The translations under genes were made by a program, and so were the position numbers. Source: Cryptomeria japonica (taxonomy: Eukaryota; Streptophyta; Pinopsida; Cupressales; Cupressaceae). From it: a DNA stretch of 64,000 nucleotides. The stretch spans positions 211,952,997-212,016,996 of the forward strand of contig NC_081406.1 in NCBI RefSeq assembly GCF_030272615.1, in the 5' to 3' direction. The notes under the pieces are model-generated. The model searched no databases and had not been told where the DNA came from. It was given only the letters and a program-made list of their open reading frames with translations. This document shows positions 22,657 to 34,811 of the stretch, one piece after another; position 1 is the first letter of the stretch; the number at the start of each line of letters is the position of its first letter.

Positions 22657-24278
22657 TTCTCTATCGGTACTTATTCAAATATGATCCTGAAAAAAAATAC
22701 AAAAAAAATGAAAAAATGAAAAAAATGAAAAAAAAGAGAAAAAAGGAAAAGAGCAAAAAAAAAAAAGTAAAGAGAAGAAAAATGCTTCGCCCTCTAGTGA
22801 AAACCTGGCAAATAGGCGCTTTGGGCAAGTACCATGGTGAAAACCTGGCAATCAGGCGCCATGAGTAATGAGATTATTGCTCCGTCATCTATCATGACTT
22901 CTAGATATGCTTTTTCTCGGCCGGTTTATCATGCCTATCTTTGTCTCGACCCAATGTTCTATTCCAAGCTTGTTATTGGTCAACATCACTGTCTTGCCTA
23001 TTCCAGTTTCTTGAACATATGTTTTGGTCCCGGTCTATGTGTCTTTCAAGTGCGCATTGGGTGCCTTCCCCTTGTCATGATCAATCATTGGAGCATAAAC
23101 ATCGAATAAAGTACTGAAAAAGTCATAAAAATTGAAAAATGTCCTGAAAAAATTCAAAAAAATCGAATAATGTCCTGAAAAAATTCAAAAAAATCGAATA
23201 ATGTCCTGAAAAAATAAAATCTTCAAAAAAATCGAATAATGTCCTGAAAAAATTCAAAAAAATTGCAAAATGTCCTGAAAAAAAATAAAATCTTCAAAAA
23301 AATCAAATAAAGTCCTGAAAAAAATATCTAAAAAATTGAAAAAATGAAAATCCCTAAATATCAAATAACGTCCTGAAAAAAATGAACGCAAAAACATTTC
23401 AAAACATTAAAATCCAAAAAAACAAGCATTTTGCAATAAATCATCCCTTTGTGAATAAGGCAAAACACTGAGTATACATCCAACAACTCGCAATCAAACG
23501 CTGTGCTTTAAATGAAATCACGCATTAACAGATGAACTTTTTCACTCAAACCAAACATTCAAACTGATCCAAATTGTCATATCAATCGAACGTTACCATC
23601 AAAATCATTTGTCCTTGGCACATTATCATGGGTCTTATACAAGGTGTGGTATACTCGAAACTAGACTGTGTCCTGTCTTAGATGGGGTACCGCATGTCCT
23701 GAAACCCGACAGCATGATCGTCCTATCAACACTTTCAACTTTTGATAATGAAGATCAAGATGTTTGTTTGATTTGTTGGAATTTGTGCATCTTATCTTTT
23801 TATTGATTTATCTTTGGCTTCCGTCATGTTCCTATGTTGCTCGATGATGTCACTGAGTGATTTAGAGTGACCGGGATGGATCATGGTCCCTTTTCTTTTT
23901 TGTGATTGTTGATTGTCTGTGATGTGTCTGTCTTTTGCAAAAAGGGGTTGCATTTCATCTCTGGCCTTCAATGCCATGATGCTACGCATCCATTTTGCTA
24001 TATAAAAATAAAGGTTCTCACCTACAAAGTGCATTACTGAAAGCAAGTTTTTCTTCATCTTTAACTATCCTCCATCTCATTTTCTTCTTACTAACATTTC
24101 TTTCGTCAGTCTTGTCAGTTTGTTTGCTCCTATCATATTCTATCATTTTTAGCGATCAATTGGCCTCTTTTCTACATGTTTCCGGCCAATTCCTCGAGGG
24201 GGCATGCATATGTCATTATTATTGTCTGGGGCATTTTCATTATTGTTCTTTGAAACAACACTTAAAATCGCATTGTCT
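22657..24278 (+). other. Element 2 3' untranslated region with repeats
   Basis: Starts with purine-rich GAAAAAA runs (22690-22785), then two copies of GTGAAAACCTGGCAA..AGGCGC (about 22797-22822 and 22833-22859). At 23105-23390 about nine units of TGTCCTGAAAAAAT followed by an A-rich spacer repeat at roughly 30-50 bp. No gene is visible to the purine tract. Confidence 0.65.
23105..23390 (+). repeat. GTCCTGAAAAAAT tandem repeats
   Basis: Degenerate units GTCCTGAAAAAATTCAAAAA and A-rich variants. A similar GTCCTGAACAAA repeat lies on the minus strand near 30005-30125 in element 3, also downstream of its coding region, so it may be a shared 3' feature of the family. Confidence 0.7.
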
Positions 24279-24293
24279 CAAAGAGGGGCAAAA
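24279..24293 (+). promoter_or_regulatory. Polypurine tract of element 2
   Basis: CAAAGAGGGGCAAAA lies directly before the 3' LTR. The same core, AAAGAGGGGCAAA, adjoins the 3' LTR of element 3. Confidence 0.85.
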
Positions 24294-26032
24294 TGTAGAC
24301 ACCTAAATATGGTCAACGCTTGCGAGGTCATACTTTAACATTTGCGCATTGCCTTATTTTAGGTTTTTGCGTCACATTAACATTTCTCCTATGTCACGCA
24401 CTTGGTTTTTATCATTTGCGAACATCGAGTCATTCTTCTACATTCTTCCTTTATCTCGCTCTCGAATTTGGTCTTGTCGACAACACTATCCAGTCATGAT
24501 TTTAATCGATCTTATCCTATTGCATCAATGTGCGTGCTTATTTGTCATCATTTTGGACATCGTCAATCCTAATTAGGGTTTTGTCCTCCTGTCAATCTTG
24601 CGATCGATTTGTCATCAATCGTGGCTCTCTTATCAATCTTATTATCAATCTTATCATTTTGGACATCGTCAATCCTAATTAGGGTTTTGTCCTCCTATCA
24701 ATCTTGTGATTTATTTGTCATCAATCATGGCTCTCTTATCAATCTTATCATTTTGGACATCGTCAATCCTAATTAGGGTTTTGTCCTCTTTTCAATCTTG
24801 TCATCTGGCGATCAGTTTATCAATCTTGTCGTTTTATGATCGATTTGTCATCAATCGTTGTCATGTTTAATTTTGTCATTTAACGATCGATTTGTCATCG
24901 ATCGTGGTCATTTTCAATCTTGTCATTTTGCAATCTATTTGTCATCGATTCTTGTCCCTTTTGTCAATTTTGTCATTTTGCGACCGATTTGTCATCGATC
25001 GTTGTCTGTCTCAATTATGTCAATTTGGATCAATTTGTCATTGTTCCTCGTCAATTGGCACATTTCTCAATCAAATTGTTTATCGCATTGGTCATTTATC
25101 AATTCAAAATCATGACATTAATTATCTTCAATCAAGACCTAATTGTCATTTTTGCATTTCTAATTCATCCTCTAGGGTTTTATGATTTATTCATTTAACC
25201 TAATTTGTCATTTCTTCCTCTAGGATTACTAAATTATTTATTAATCCTAGGTCTTCTCATTACAATTAAATCTTTATTTAATTGGCTAATTATTCTTCCT
25301 CTTGTAAATTAATTAATAAATGACAAATTATTAATTAATTTACCTAATTTCTTCTAGTTCCTAATTTCCTATTTTTCCATCAATTTCTAATTCCTAATTG
25401 TCATCAATTTCAATTTTCTAATTTTATTAATTTCTAATTTCTTTTCCCTCCTATTTCATCTCCTAATTCTATGGGAATGACATTTCAATTTGTCATAATT
25501 TGTCATAATTGACAATCAATCAATTTTGACATAGAATGTGTCATAATTTGTCATCAATTATCAATCAATCAAATTGTGCATGGAAAGTGCATAATTTGTC
25601 ATAATTTGTCATATTGATTTGCAATTTCCATTTGAATTGCATCATGCTAATCTTGTCATTTATCCAATTCTTCTATAAATTGGATGATTTTCTTGAATCA
25701 AATCCTAAATCCCTAATCAAACTATTGAACTTATGTTTCTAGTACTCTTGATCAACAAACCAATATCAATCTTGCTTTCAATTGTGTGTGCACTTGTAGG
25801 TGAGATCCACAAATCCATTTGAAGAGGAAAGAAGAACAATGGAGCCGCATGGAAGAAGCATCCAAATCATCATCTGGTTTGCATGAATATTTGCTTTTGA
25901 ATGCTTTGTTTTTATGTCTCTATTGAGTGTGCTTAGGATTAGATCATTGCAATGTGTGTTTGGGATTGAGCTAATAATGAATAATATGTCCTTTTATATA
26001 TTGCTTTGATGATTCCTAATTCTGATGCTACA
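24294..26032 (+). repeat. Element 2 3' LTR
   Basis: About 1.74 kb, TGTAGACACC to GATGCTACA. It is about 94 bp longer than the 5' LTR through an extra tandem unit around 24650-24780. Scattered single-base differences to the 5' LTR are visible by eye at a low rate. Confidence 0.95.
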
Positions 26033-26037
26033 GTATC
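26033..26037. repeat. Target site duplication GTATC, right of element 2
   Basis: Perfect copy of 10765-10769. Confidence 0.92.
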
Positions 26038-26454
26038 ATAAGCATAATAAACATCGCATGATGTATCATCATATATGTAATTGAGCATCATAATTAGCAT
26101 CACATATGTGTCATCATAAACATGTAATCCATCACATATGTATCATAAATCACCATCCATCACATAGCTAATAAACAATCCAAATTCCATAAATAAACCC
26201 AGTTTAAAAAATGACATAAATAGTCACTCTCCCTATCTCCATCGCTTCGGGATGGCATAGTTCTACTATAAGGACCTTCTAGAGGTCATGGAACATGAAT
26301 TAAAAACATTAAAAGGTGCATCATGAATTAATTATGTAATGGCATTATCATTCAAAACATAATGAATTGATTATGTAACCATATAAGTCAAATAAATTTC
26401 CATCAAGAAATCAATATTAAATAGATAATATACTAATTGTATACCTCATACATT
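26038..26454. other. CACTA locus spacer
   Basis: AT-rich sequence with many ATCATAA-type short repeats just downstream (minus-strand sense) of the transposase stop. Before element 2 inserted it was joined to 10147-10764. No gene is seen. Confidence 0.5.
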
Positions 26455-26489
26455 TCATTCATCATCATGACCATAATGACCATCATGAC

Positions 26490-26545
<56 letters not shown>

Positions 26546-26580
26546 CCACCACCACCACCACCATCATCGTCTTCATCATC
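26455..26580 (-). pseudogene. TNP2 transposase, acidic C-terminal tail beyond element 3
   Basis: On the minus strand this reads in phase from the TNP2 frame at 39274: DDEDDD, a run of Gly, a long run of Asp from (GAT)n, then GHDGHYGHDDE and TGA at 26455-26457. The tail consists of expanded GAT and GGT codons. It was split from the rest by element 3, which inserted in the triplet repeat. Because element 3 falls between codons with a 5-bp duplication, the pre-insertion frame is unbroken. Confidence 0.6.
26487..26580. repeat. (ATC)n/(ACC)n microsatellite, left half
   Basis: More than 15 ATC triplets, a block of ACC, then ATC again. Its other half is at 39274-39365 on the far side of element 3. 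Long Ile, Met or Val open frames across it are artefacts of the repeat. Confidence 0.95.
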
Positions 26581-26585
26581 ATCAT
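26581..26585. repeat. Target site duplication ATCAT, left of element 3
   Basis: ATCAT matches 39274-39278 exactly. Because the target is itself an ATC repeat, the exact ends could slip by a triplet. Confidence 0.8.
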
Positions 26586-27569
26586 TGTGTGTGTGAAAAG
26601 TGGACCTGTATCTGTATTTGAAATACACAATGCTTCAATTAAGTCATTAGATGCATGGTTAGTAAATCAATAATCAATGAATAATAAACCATTACAAAGC
26701 GACCCATTGCCTTCTAGTAGATGCGAGTATAGATTGTTTTTAGATTGCTAAGTTATCTAGTGACTAGACAACACCTAAATGAAGGATTTTTAAATCTATA
26801 TGAGCTTGAATTTAAGCTAGATGGATGCAAGATTAATCTAACATGATTTATGCAATATATGAATATTTAAACTAAATGATTTAAGCAATATGAAATAACT
26901 AATATACAACATCTCAATGCAAATTCTCAATAAACCTAGAGCAAAAACAACATAATAACAATATATTCTCCAGGATCTTTGAATGAGAGATGAGAGCTTG
27001 AATTTATAGAAAATTCAGAAAGAAACCAATGGTTGAGATCAAATGATGATGAGCGGTCAAGATTTTCCAAGAGGAAGCACAATCCAGGTGAATTGATGTG
27101 ATTGGATGCTTTTCTTAGTTTTAAAGGAAATTGAACTAAAATTAAGATAAAATCAAGAAAAACATAAAATCATTCAATTTTAATATTTAATTATTTTAAT
27201 TGCTTTCTTTGAGATTATTTATCAAATTTTAATTTGTTTTTCAAGATTATCTCCAACTGATTTGTTTTCTCAAATTTTAATTCTTTTTTTAATGATTTGA
27301 TGGCAAATTGATTTATTTAATTAAACATGCTAGGATATTCAATAAAATAAATAGGATAATTGTTTAAAATGATTCATTTGGAATGATCAATTAATTAAAT
27401 AAATATTTAATTAATATTGAGTTATTGATTTGCCATGTGACATTTGATGATTTTAGAAATTAATTAATTGTGTGCTCAAGATTTGATTTAATTTCCTTTG
27501 GTTAGGACCTTGGTGATGTTGCCGAGATTAGGGGCTCATGGTTTAGATGACCATTTTTAGGGTATTACA
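26586..27569 (-). repeat. Element 3 left LTR (3' LTR)
   Basis: About 0.98 kb, from TGTGTGTGAAAAGTGG to GGGTATTACA. It matches 36600-37420 plus 39087-39273 with visible substitutions and small indels. Confidence 0.9.
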
Positions 27570-27585
27570 TTTGCCCCTCTTTGAA
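27570..27585 (-). promoter_or_regulatory. Polypurine tract of element 3
   Basis: On the minus strand TTCAAAGAGGGGCAAA adjoins the 3' LTR. The core is shared with element 2. Confidence 0.85.
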
Positions 27586-27639
27586 TTAATGTGCAAGCAG
27601 CGCATTGGTTCAAAGAATAGTTGATGTCCTAGAGATACC

Positions 27640-27900
27640 AGTTCTAAACTTGATTGATCATGAACCAGATGAAGAGTGAGGTATTCAGTTTGCTTTAAAG
27701 CGATGAAGCTGAACAAAGTTTATTAAAGCGAGACCGATCCCGAACTTGATTGAACTAGGACCGATGAAGAGAAAAGATACCAAACTTGAACTTGAACTTG
27801 ATTGATCAAGAAGCGGATCTTACTAGTATAGAACTTGATTGAACTAGACTTAGTGAGCAAAGAGAAAATCAATCTTGAACTTGATTGATCAAGATACAAT
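27640..27900. repeat. Dispersed CTTGATTGATCAAG inverted repeats
   Basis: GAACTTGATTGATCAAG or GAACTTGATTGAACTAG recur about five times at 40-100 bp intervals. CTTGAT-TG-ATCAAG is a perfect small inverted repeat. Confidence 0.55.
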
Positions 27901-30004
27901 GAGCAAAGATAAACTGTCCAGCTTGATTCAATGCGATGGAACTGAACACCTACTTAGATTGAGCATGTGATCAAAGATACTCTTTAAACCCTTGATTGAG
28001 TTTTAAACAAATAATCAGCTTTGATGAAAAGTGATGAAACTGATTAACATTAAGAGACTGATTCAGATGAAGACAAATATCAGCTTGATATGAAGCGATG
28101 AAACTGATATGCCCCTAGAGATTTATTTGATGAAGCTTAGCTTCTCGACTTCTAACGAAGATTTTTGAAAGAAATTCTCAACTTTGAGGTCATGAGTATG
28201 CCCCCTCAGGAGCAATCGAAAGATAGAGAGGGTTGCGTAGTGATTTTAGGCAATTTTTTGAGCAATAATAAGTTATTTGAGCACAAAGATTAATGTTGAT
28301 GATTAAAATTAGAGTTAATGTGAGAATTAAATTGAGATTTAGCATTGATTAACAAGAAATTGAGTGAAAATTGAAGAAGAGAATGAGTAATTGATGAAAG
28401 TGCCAAGTGGTCAAGTTGTGAAATTTCGATTAGAGAATTGACATCAGATTTTGATTTTGATCCCAAAAATGGACTCAAGACAACCGATTTATGAGCTCTT
28501 GATTTGATTTCATCGTACTTGTGTTGATTGATTATGAGATGTCTTTCTATATGCTTTATTCTATATGTATGCATATATTTTCAGTATGGATGTATGTAAT
28601 GCAGATGAATATGGATGTTTGTTATTTTGTTTCTTTTTCATATGCAAATAAATGATGAAAATGAGTAATGAGTAATGCAAATGTTTATTTTTATTCATGC
28701 AATAATATGAATACAAATAAATGTATGAATCTATATAAAATGCTTATGTATGCATCTAACATCTCAATACACAAGTACTCAGTCAGAGAAATGATGAAAA
28801 AGAGAGACCACTTAGCTTAGAAATGATGATACTTCAAACTCTCATTTAGAAGATAAAGAGATTATTGTTATCATGCAAAAATCACTCAAAATGCACAAAA
28901 TGCAAAATGAGATGCAACCTACACCTAGTCACTGAATTTGAAATGCTTAAGTTTCATCACTGAGCATTAACAAACACAACAAATAGATTAGAGTTCCTTT
29001 CTTTTCATGTGCAATATTATCTTATCCACAATGACCCTTTTTTTGTTCATATCTTGGGACAGATTATGCATGGACCCAAATTGCACAATAAAGAAATTCT
29101 CTCAAAACAAACAAATAAATGATGTTGACCTCCCTGTAGCATACACATAAGTGGAGTCAAGGTATGTGTGGTGATTTCACCTTGATGTGAAAGCACTTAT
29201 CACAAACACCCAGCTGATTAAATGTTTCCAGATCATCAGAATCATTCCTACAAGAAGAAAACAAAGAAAATATTATGCCCCCAATCCTTGCTCCTCTTAG
29301 TCAAGATAGACTTTCTTGAGTTACTCAGAGGGAATAATAAGTGAAATCCAATGTAAAAGATAGCACACAAAGAAAATTTCATGCATATCTCAAATAATTT
29401 AGTGATTGTTTTTAGTACTCTTGTTTTGCTTGTTTACTCAGTGATAAAACTCTTCAGTAGTTAAGAGACAGGTGATCGAATCAAAGTGGATGACTGGGTA
29501 TCACTGATGGAAAGATGAATTGGTTGATACTCCTTAGGACATGTAAATTGCTCAGTCGATTACCCTAAGACTAGGACATTGATTGGTTACAAGTCACGAG
29601 GGTCCCAAAAAAACCAGGATGCCACGAAAGTGACTAAAAGATATGTACAAGCTAAAGAAAAGATGCAACACTTCAGTACAAGAGATAAGACTAACTTGGA
29701 CAAAATCCAGCAGCCATACCGATCTATGTCATTGTTTTGATTTGTGTGATCAATGATAGGAATGTCTAGTTTCAAAGAGTAAGTACCTCGTATAAGACCG
29801 ATCTGTCTGGTTTCGAGTGTACCTTTTATTGTAGAAGACATGATGTTGATGTTTGATAGAGTTTGATAGATTGATTAACAAGACATGTGATATGTTTGAT
29901 TGCTGACCTTGAGAGTTTGTCTATGGTTGATTTGATTTAAAGGATAGTCTATGCTTTCTTGCTTTAATTTTATCAGTTTTTTTTTTTTTTGAGTTTTTTT
30001 TTTT

Positions 30005-30125
30005 GTTTTAGGATTTTGTTCAGGACATTTTATGATTTTTAGGAGTTTGTTCAGGACATTTTATGATTTTTAGGAGTTTGTTCAAGACATTTTATGATTT
30101 TTATGATTTTGTTCAGGACATTTTA
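30005..30125 (-). repeat. Tandem repeats with GTCCTGAAC core
   Basis: On the plus strand a unit of about 38 bp, GTTCAGGACATTTTATGATT plus TTTAGGAGTTT, repeats four times. Read on the minus strand it resembles the GTCCTGAA repeats of element 2 in the same 3' position. Confidence 0.75.
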
Positions 30126-31346
30126 TGATTTTTTTTTAGGATTTTCTCAGTTATGCTCCTAGTATGCAGACCTATATGACATGATGATCTGCAGAATGCA
30201 TGTGGATACAATGAATTTTTTATATGACCTATGTTAATACAATATGCACGATGAAGCTGCATTTCCTATTTGAACAAGGATGACCGCGTTCTTTTACCAC
30301 TTTGTAATACACGAATTGAATTGGAGGTACAAAACATTTCATAGATAAGTGGTCAATCGATCCTTAAGGTCCCTTGGAACATCCAAATTAACACACTTTA
30401 TGACTAGAATTTACAAATGGAGACACATAAAACTTCCCCATTGGTTCTTGAAACTTTGATCTTCTTTTTCCCATGTGAGTGTAGATGAGTTAATTCCTTC
30501 TCTTATGTTCACTAAAGATCCTTAGCATCCTATATGACTAGCTATGTGGATTATTCTAACTTCAAAAGCATCCCAAATAGAGCCTTGCTGCCAGCAAGCT
30601 TTTAGAGCTCCGATGAGGTTATAGACTATAATTTCTCAAATATTGCTCCATTGTCAGTAGGCGTTCATAACCCTAATGGATTTACTCACATGTTCCCATA
30701 GTCAAGCTTTTTGTCGCACTTTTATGCGTGATATCTCAATTATATATAATTTCTCTTTTTCCTTGAGATGAATATTTGGCATAACACTTTTCTTTTTTTA
30801 TTTTCTTGCCTTGACTTGTAAGTAATGAAACTTATTTAGGTGTGACAATTACATTAGCGCTGAAGTAGAATGTTAGATTTTTCACTAGTCATATGATCAA
30901 CTAGGTGTCTAGAATGAATTAGAGATTTTATTAATGTGTTTGAGAAATAGAAATTGATAGATTTTGGGCTAGCAAGTCTCAAATAGTGAAATCACCACAC
31001 AACCATAAGTAAAGCGTCATCACAATGTAATGTTGAAAATGAATGACCTTATGACCTCAAGGACTTCATGTCTGAATATCTAAGAAAGGAGACCACCCTT
31101 GTTTCTCTTGAATGCAAATAAATGATAAACTTGGACAATTGCCTTGTTTGATTAATGCTGCTATATGCAAATGCAGGAATTTTGTGAATACGATGCATTT
31201 AAAAAAGAAACTATATGTGATGTAGTGCTTTTAAGAAAATGATATGCAGTGCAGGAAGCAAAACTAAAACTAACCCAAACCTTAGATATATATCATTTAA
31301 GGTGCATGTTGTTCATAGGGTTAGGGAGTTTTGTGTAGGTAATTCA

Positions 31347-32384
31347 TATTACGTCCCGGAGACAACTGAGAGGGGGGGTGAATCAGTTGTCCAATAAATT
31401 CAAACCAAAAACAACTTAACCAAAACTGAATTCTTAATACTGGTAAACCAAACTTTATGCCAGTAGATAGTTTATCAGTTAATTGAAGTACTGGTAAAGA
31501 TTAATGCATGAAACAGAAAGACAATAACATCCACAACACATAACACCAATATTTGTACGTGGAAACCCTGTAAGGGGAAAAACCACGGTGGGAAACCTTA
31601 CCCACAATCAGATGATACTACTGTAGATAGCATGTGTGTACAATAAGGGGTCTGCACATGCAGAAAGGCCAAGAGCCTAGAGCTCACTGCTCAATCACAA
31701 ATGGGAGTCACACTGACTACAATTGGATGATTAAATCCAATCATAATGTATTGCTCAAAATAGCATCTTCATATGCTAGATTCAGTACCAGTTTAGCTCT
31801 GATATGCCTTCTTCAAACCTTCCTTCAATCTTGAATGATGTTTGTGTGTATAGCTCTTCTTATATTCACATATGCCTTATTACAATATCTTACGTTGCAT
31901 ATATCAATCTCACAAATGAGATCTTACATTTATACCATAACCTAAGACCAATTGAGTAGGTCGGCTCACTAAAAGATATTACAATTAATTACAAAAATAG
32001 ATGAAACAATATCTGATGCATGATGTCAGCTCAATGCATTTACAGTAATAAAAAATCATCTCCATGATATGTCATGCAGATTTGGAATAGATATGCTTTC
32101 CGGTGTATGTCCTGGACCTATTTGTCGGTAACAGCAAATATGAAAACTCGAATATACCAATGAACAAATTACAAAGAAAAAGTGTCCAAATGATGTCTTC
32201 AACATAACCAAATAGTCTCCAAGTGATTTGAAGTGCTGATGAACCAAATATCGGTGACTGTGCATAAGTCACTTGCTTATCGGTGAACAATATAGCCAAA
32301 TCTCCAAGTGCTGATAAGTTGACAAGTGTTGATAAGTGTTGACATCAATGACAAAACCATATCAACATATCCAAAATACCAACA
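31347..32384 (-). mobile_element. Solo Copia-like LTR inside element 3
   Basis: This piece of about 1.04 kb is related over its length to the LTR at 43809-44857 but on the minus strand, ending CCAAAATACCAACA (TGTTGGTATTTTGG on the minus strand). It contains the GAAAAACCACGGTGGGAAACC block of plant Copia LTRs. It is flanked by ATTCA (31342-31346) and GTTCA (32385-32389), a 5-bp duplication with one mismatch. No internal element sequence accompanies it, so it is a solo LTR from LTR-LTR recombination. Confidence 0.82.
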
Positions 32385-33414
32385 GTTCATTGGTCTAGCA
32401 TAAAGATGTCTTTCCAAGGACTTAGCTAAGTGTGCATGTCTAGCATCTCCAATGTTGATTTCCTTAGTTTTGGATTTGGTGATGAAACTAGGGTAAAGTC
32501 TTATGCAAAGGATCGGATAAGGGGGATGGAAGGGTGAAAAAGAGGTGTTGGATAATGGATGGGATGTTGGAAGAATTGTGTATGGCTAGATGGAAATTTT
32601 GGAAAGATCAACATTGGCACACATCTTGAGGGATGGTGGACATATGGAAGAGAAGTGAATCTCAGGATTTTGAGATTTGGATGGACGAAAGGTTACAGAT
32701 TTTGGGGCATAAGAACCCAAAATGGATGAAGGAGATGATGGAGGAATAGACTCAGAAGGTTTGGATGGAGGAAAAACAATTTTGGATGCCAATTTTGATT
32801 TTTCTTTAGACTGTTGTGCTTCAAGCAGCCGCTTAGGGATCTACATGGTTTTTTATTTTTCATGCTTTTGTAGTTCCTTAGAGTGTATTTCTTGTACAAG
32901 TTCCTTAGGAACCCATATAAATTTTGACTTTTCTTCTTTCTTTGTCGGCCTTTGTGACATTTTTTATTTTTATTTTTCTTTTTGGATCATATTTTTTCTT
33001 TGTTTTGACATGTTGATTAGATGGGACATGTTGATCCTTGAATATATGTGGATTACTTGACTTATGGCTTTTATGCTTGGCATCCAAATTGCTTGGAGAA
33101 GGAAAAGAATGTATGAATGGATAGGAATGATATGGAGGTATTTTATATGGATGGAAGGTACTCGAAGATGTATGCCTTTGTTGATCCTGTATAAGGGATG
33201 GAGGGATATAGGGACCTAGAATGGATGGAAGCAATGATGGGGAAAGTGTATATTTGGATTTAACTGGAGAAATGTAGGATTTATGAGAGATACCAATATC
33301 TTGAGAAATGTCCCTGAGGCCATGACCTTTAACATTTTCTTTAATATGTAGGGGTTCTTTCTTGTGAGGATTTACCCCTTTGCCTTTATAAATATTTTGA
33401 CTTGTAGGATACAC
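32385..33414 (-). pseudogene. Pro/Ser-rich frame of element 3
   Basis: Minus-strand coding-like sequence from 33414 to about 32586, open at 33414-32905 and continuing with a break near 32840. It has repeated PPSLLPSILGPYIPPS and SPSSILGSYAPKS-type stretches and basic runs (KTKKKYDPKRKIKIKN). I recognise no domain. It overlaps the end of the next frame upstream in another phase, so a frameshift separates them. It looks like a low-complexity structural or linker protein of a non-autonomous element, now decayed. Confidence 0.4.
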
Positions 33415-33944
33415 TTTGCTTTGGAAAGAAGCACAATTCCATTATTAGATGGAGGTGGAATGTAGGGAATTATAGGATCATGAGAGGGATTTGTAGGCAT
33501 GATGGATCCTTGAGGTGAATATGGAGGATTATGACAACAAGATGAAGGGATACTTTGATCTTGACATGGAAGAGGACCATTGGATAGAGTAGGAAGGGTG
33601 TTTGACTCTTCATTTTGAATAGGACCATTTGAAAAGGTGGAAGAGGCATCATGATCTTGCTTAGGAAGTGGATTAGGAATGAGATTTGGAAGGATGCTTT
33701 GCTCTTGATATGGAAGGAGTTCATCTTGGAAGAAATGGAAAGGTATAAAGGGATCATCATGGGATTCTAGGGAGGTGGGATATTTTTCAATCATTAGATG
33801 GGATTGAGGAGTTTTGGTGTCTTGATCTTGATTTATGATAGTACTTGTTTCTTCATTCTTTAAATTATCTTCTTGACATGAAGCCATTTCTAAGGAAGAG
33901 GTAGTGTTTTTGATATGCATGGAGGATTCTTGGAAGGTGTTCAT
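33372..33944 (-). pseudogene. Low-complexity frame of element 3
   Basis: A minus-strand frame of about 190 codons rich in Pro, Ser, Gln and Asp, with repeats such as NGPIQNEESNTLPTLSNGP and LPCQDQSIPSS/LPYQEQSILPN. It follows the gag-like frame after a gap of 24 bases and overlaps the Pro/Ser-rich frame by 43 bases. There is no recognised domain; it is probably one ancient protein split by indels. Confidence 0.4.
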
Positions 33945-33968
33945 ATTTTGGTATGATGGGGAAGCATT

Positions 33969-34811
33969 TTAAGTGGGACTCTTTGGAGTGGGTACATTTG
34001 GAATTGGAGTGCATGATAGCATAGCATCTGGGATTTTTAAATCTTTATAGGAACTTGTATCAATATTGGCATTAACTTGGATTTCCATAGGAGATAGCCC
34101 TTGAAGGTAAACATGAGAAGTTTCATTGTTTGAAGGAGATGGTATGGATTGTTGCTGAGAAGTTTTACGAGATGGAGGCATTATGGAAGAGATAGAGGCT
34201 ACATGTAAGCCATTGATAGACACAGGTTCATAATTTTGATCAGACTTGGAAATAGTTCCTTCTTTTTCTTTAGGTGAGTCATTAGGATCTTCAATTTCAA
34301 TGACATCATTATCAATGAGATCTTGAATCTTATGTTTTAATTCTATAAAATGTGAAGTCTTATGTTTATTTTGTCTATGATATGCACAATACTTACTCAA
34401 AATTTCACATTCCCATGTAGTCTTTTTAGGCAATATGATAAGATTGTGCTTAAGAAGCTCTTCCAAAGTCGACTCAATAGATTTCCCCAAAGGTATAAAC
34501 TGTCTATCTAGAGGATATTTGGAGGAAATGTCTTTATGTTTTGGTGAAGGTTTCTTGTGAGCTTGTTTGAGATTTTGATTTTGATTGTCAATTATTTCTT
34601 GTTCCATCTTATGTAATTGTTCTAGCATTTCTTGAAGTCTAGTGTTCTTAATATCATGAATTTTCATCTCAAGAGGGGTCATTGAATATTTTTGTTGGGC
34701 TTGAATGTCATATATTTCTTTCTTGAGATCTTAAATTTGTTGGGCCAAGGTAGCCATGGGATTCTTACTTTTATCAGAATTTTTAGAAGAGATTTTGGTT
34801 TGAATAGACAT
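33969..34811 (-). pseudogene. Gag-like zinc-finger segment of element 3
   Basis: The frame starts at an ATG near 34811 (MSIQTKISSK), has one TAA near 34732, and runs to 33969. A coiled-coil-like N-terminus is followed by FIPLGKSIESTLEELLKHNL, then YCAYHRQNKHKTSHFIELK and HKIQDLIDNDVIEIEDP. This matches the segment after the gag core in element 2 (YCEYHQSKGHKTASYFQLK). The capsid-like gag core itself is missing, so the protein could not form particles alone. The last Cys of the finger is His here. Confidence 0.65.

Larger units (their letters stand above)
10770..26032 (+). mobile_element. Element 2: Ty3/gypsy Tat-lineage LTR retrotransposon
   Basis: A structurally complete element of about 15.3 kb: LTR, tRNA-Trp-like primer site, long leader, gag, protease, G-patch-like segment, RT, degenerate RNase H, second RNase H, integrase, 3' untranslated repeats, purine tract and LTR, flanked by GTATC. 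Two RNase H domains before integrase are typical of the Tat lineage (Ogre, Retand and relatives). The gag-protease frame carries six in-frame stops and pol one, so this copy cannot make full polyproteins. The LTRs differ by scattered substitutions and one tandem duplication. It landed in the spacer between the CACTA transposase and the SET-like exons. Confidence 0.95.
27586..31341 (-). other. Element 3 3' non-coding region
   Basis: No coding homology is visible over almost 3.8 kb. It includes the CTTGATTGATCAAG repeats (27640-27900) and the GTCCTGAAC repeats (30005-30125, minus sense). Short open frames at 28290-28574 and 29587-29841 have no support as genes. Confidence 0.55.

Noticed and set aside
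26437..26673. Poly-Ile/Thr and poly-Met frames
   Set aside because: Microsatellite artefacts crossing the LTR boundary of element 3.
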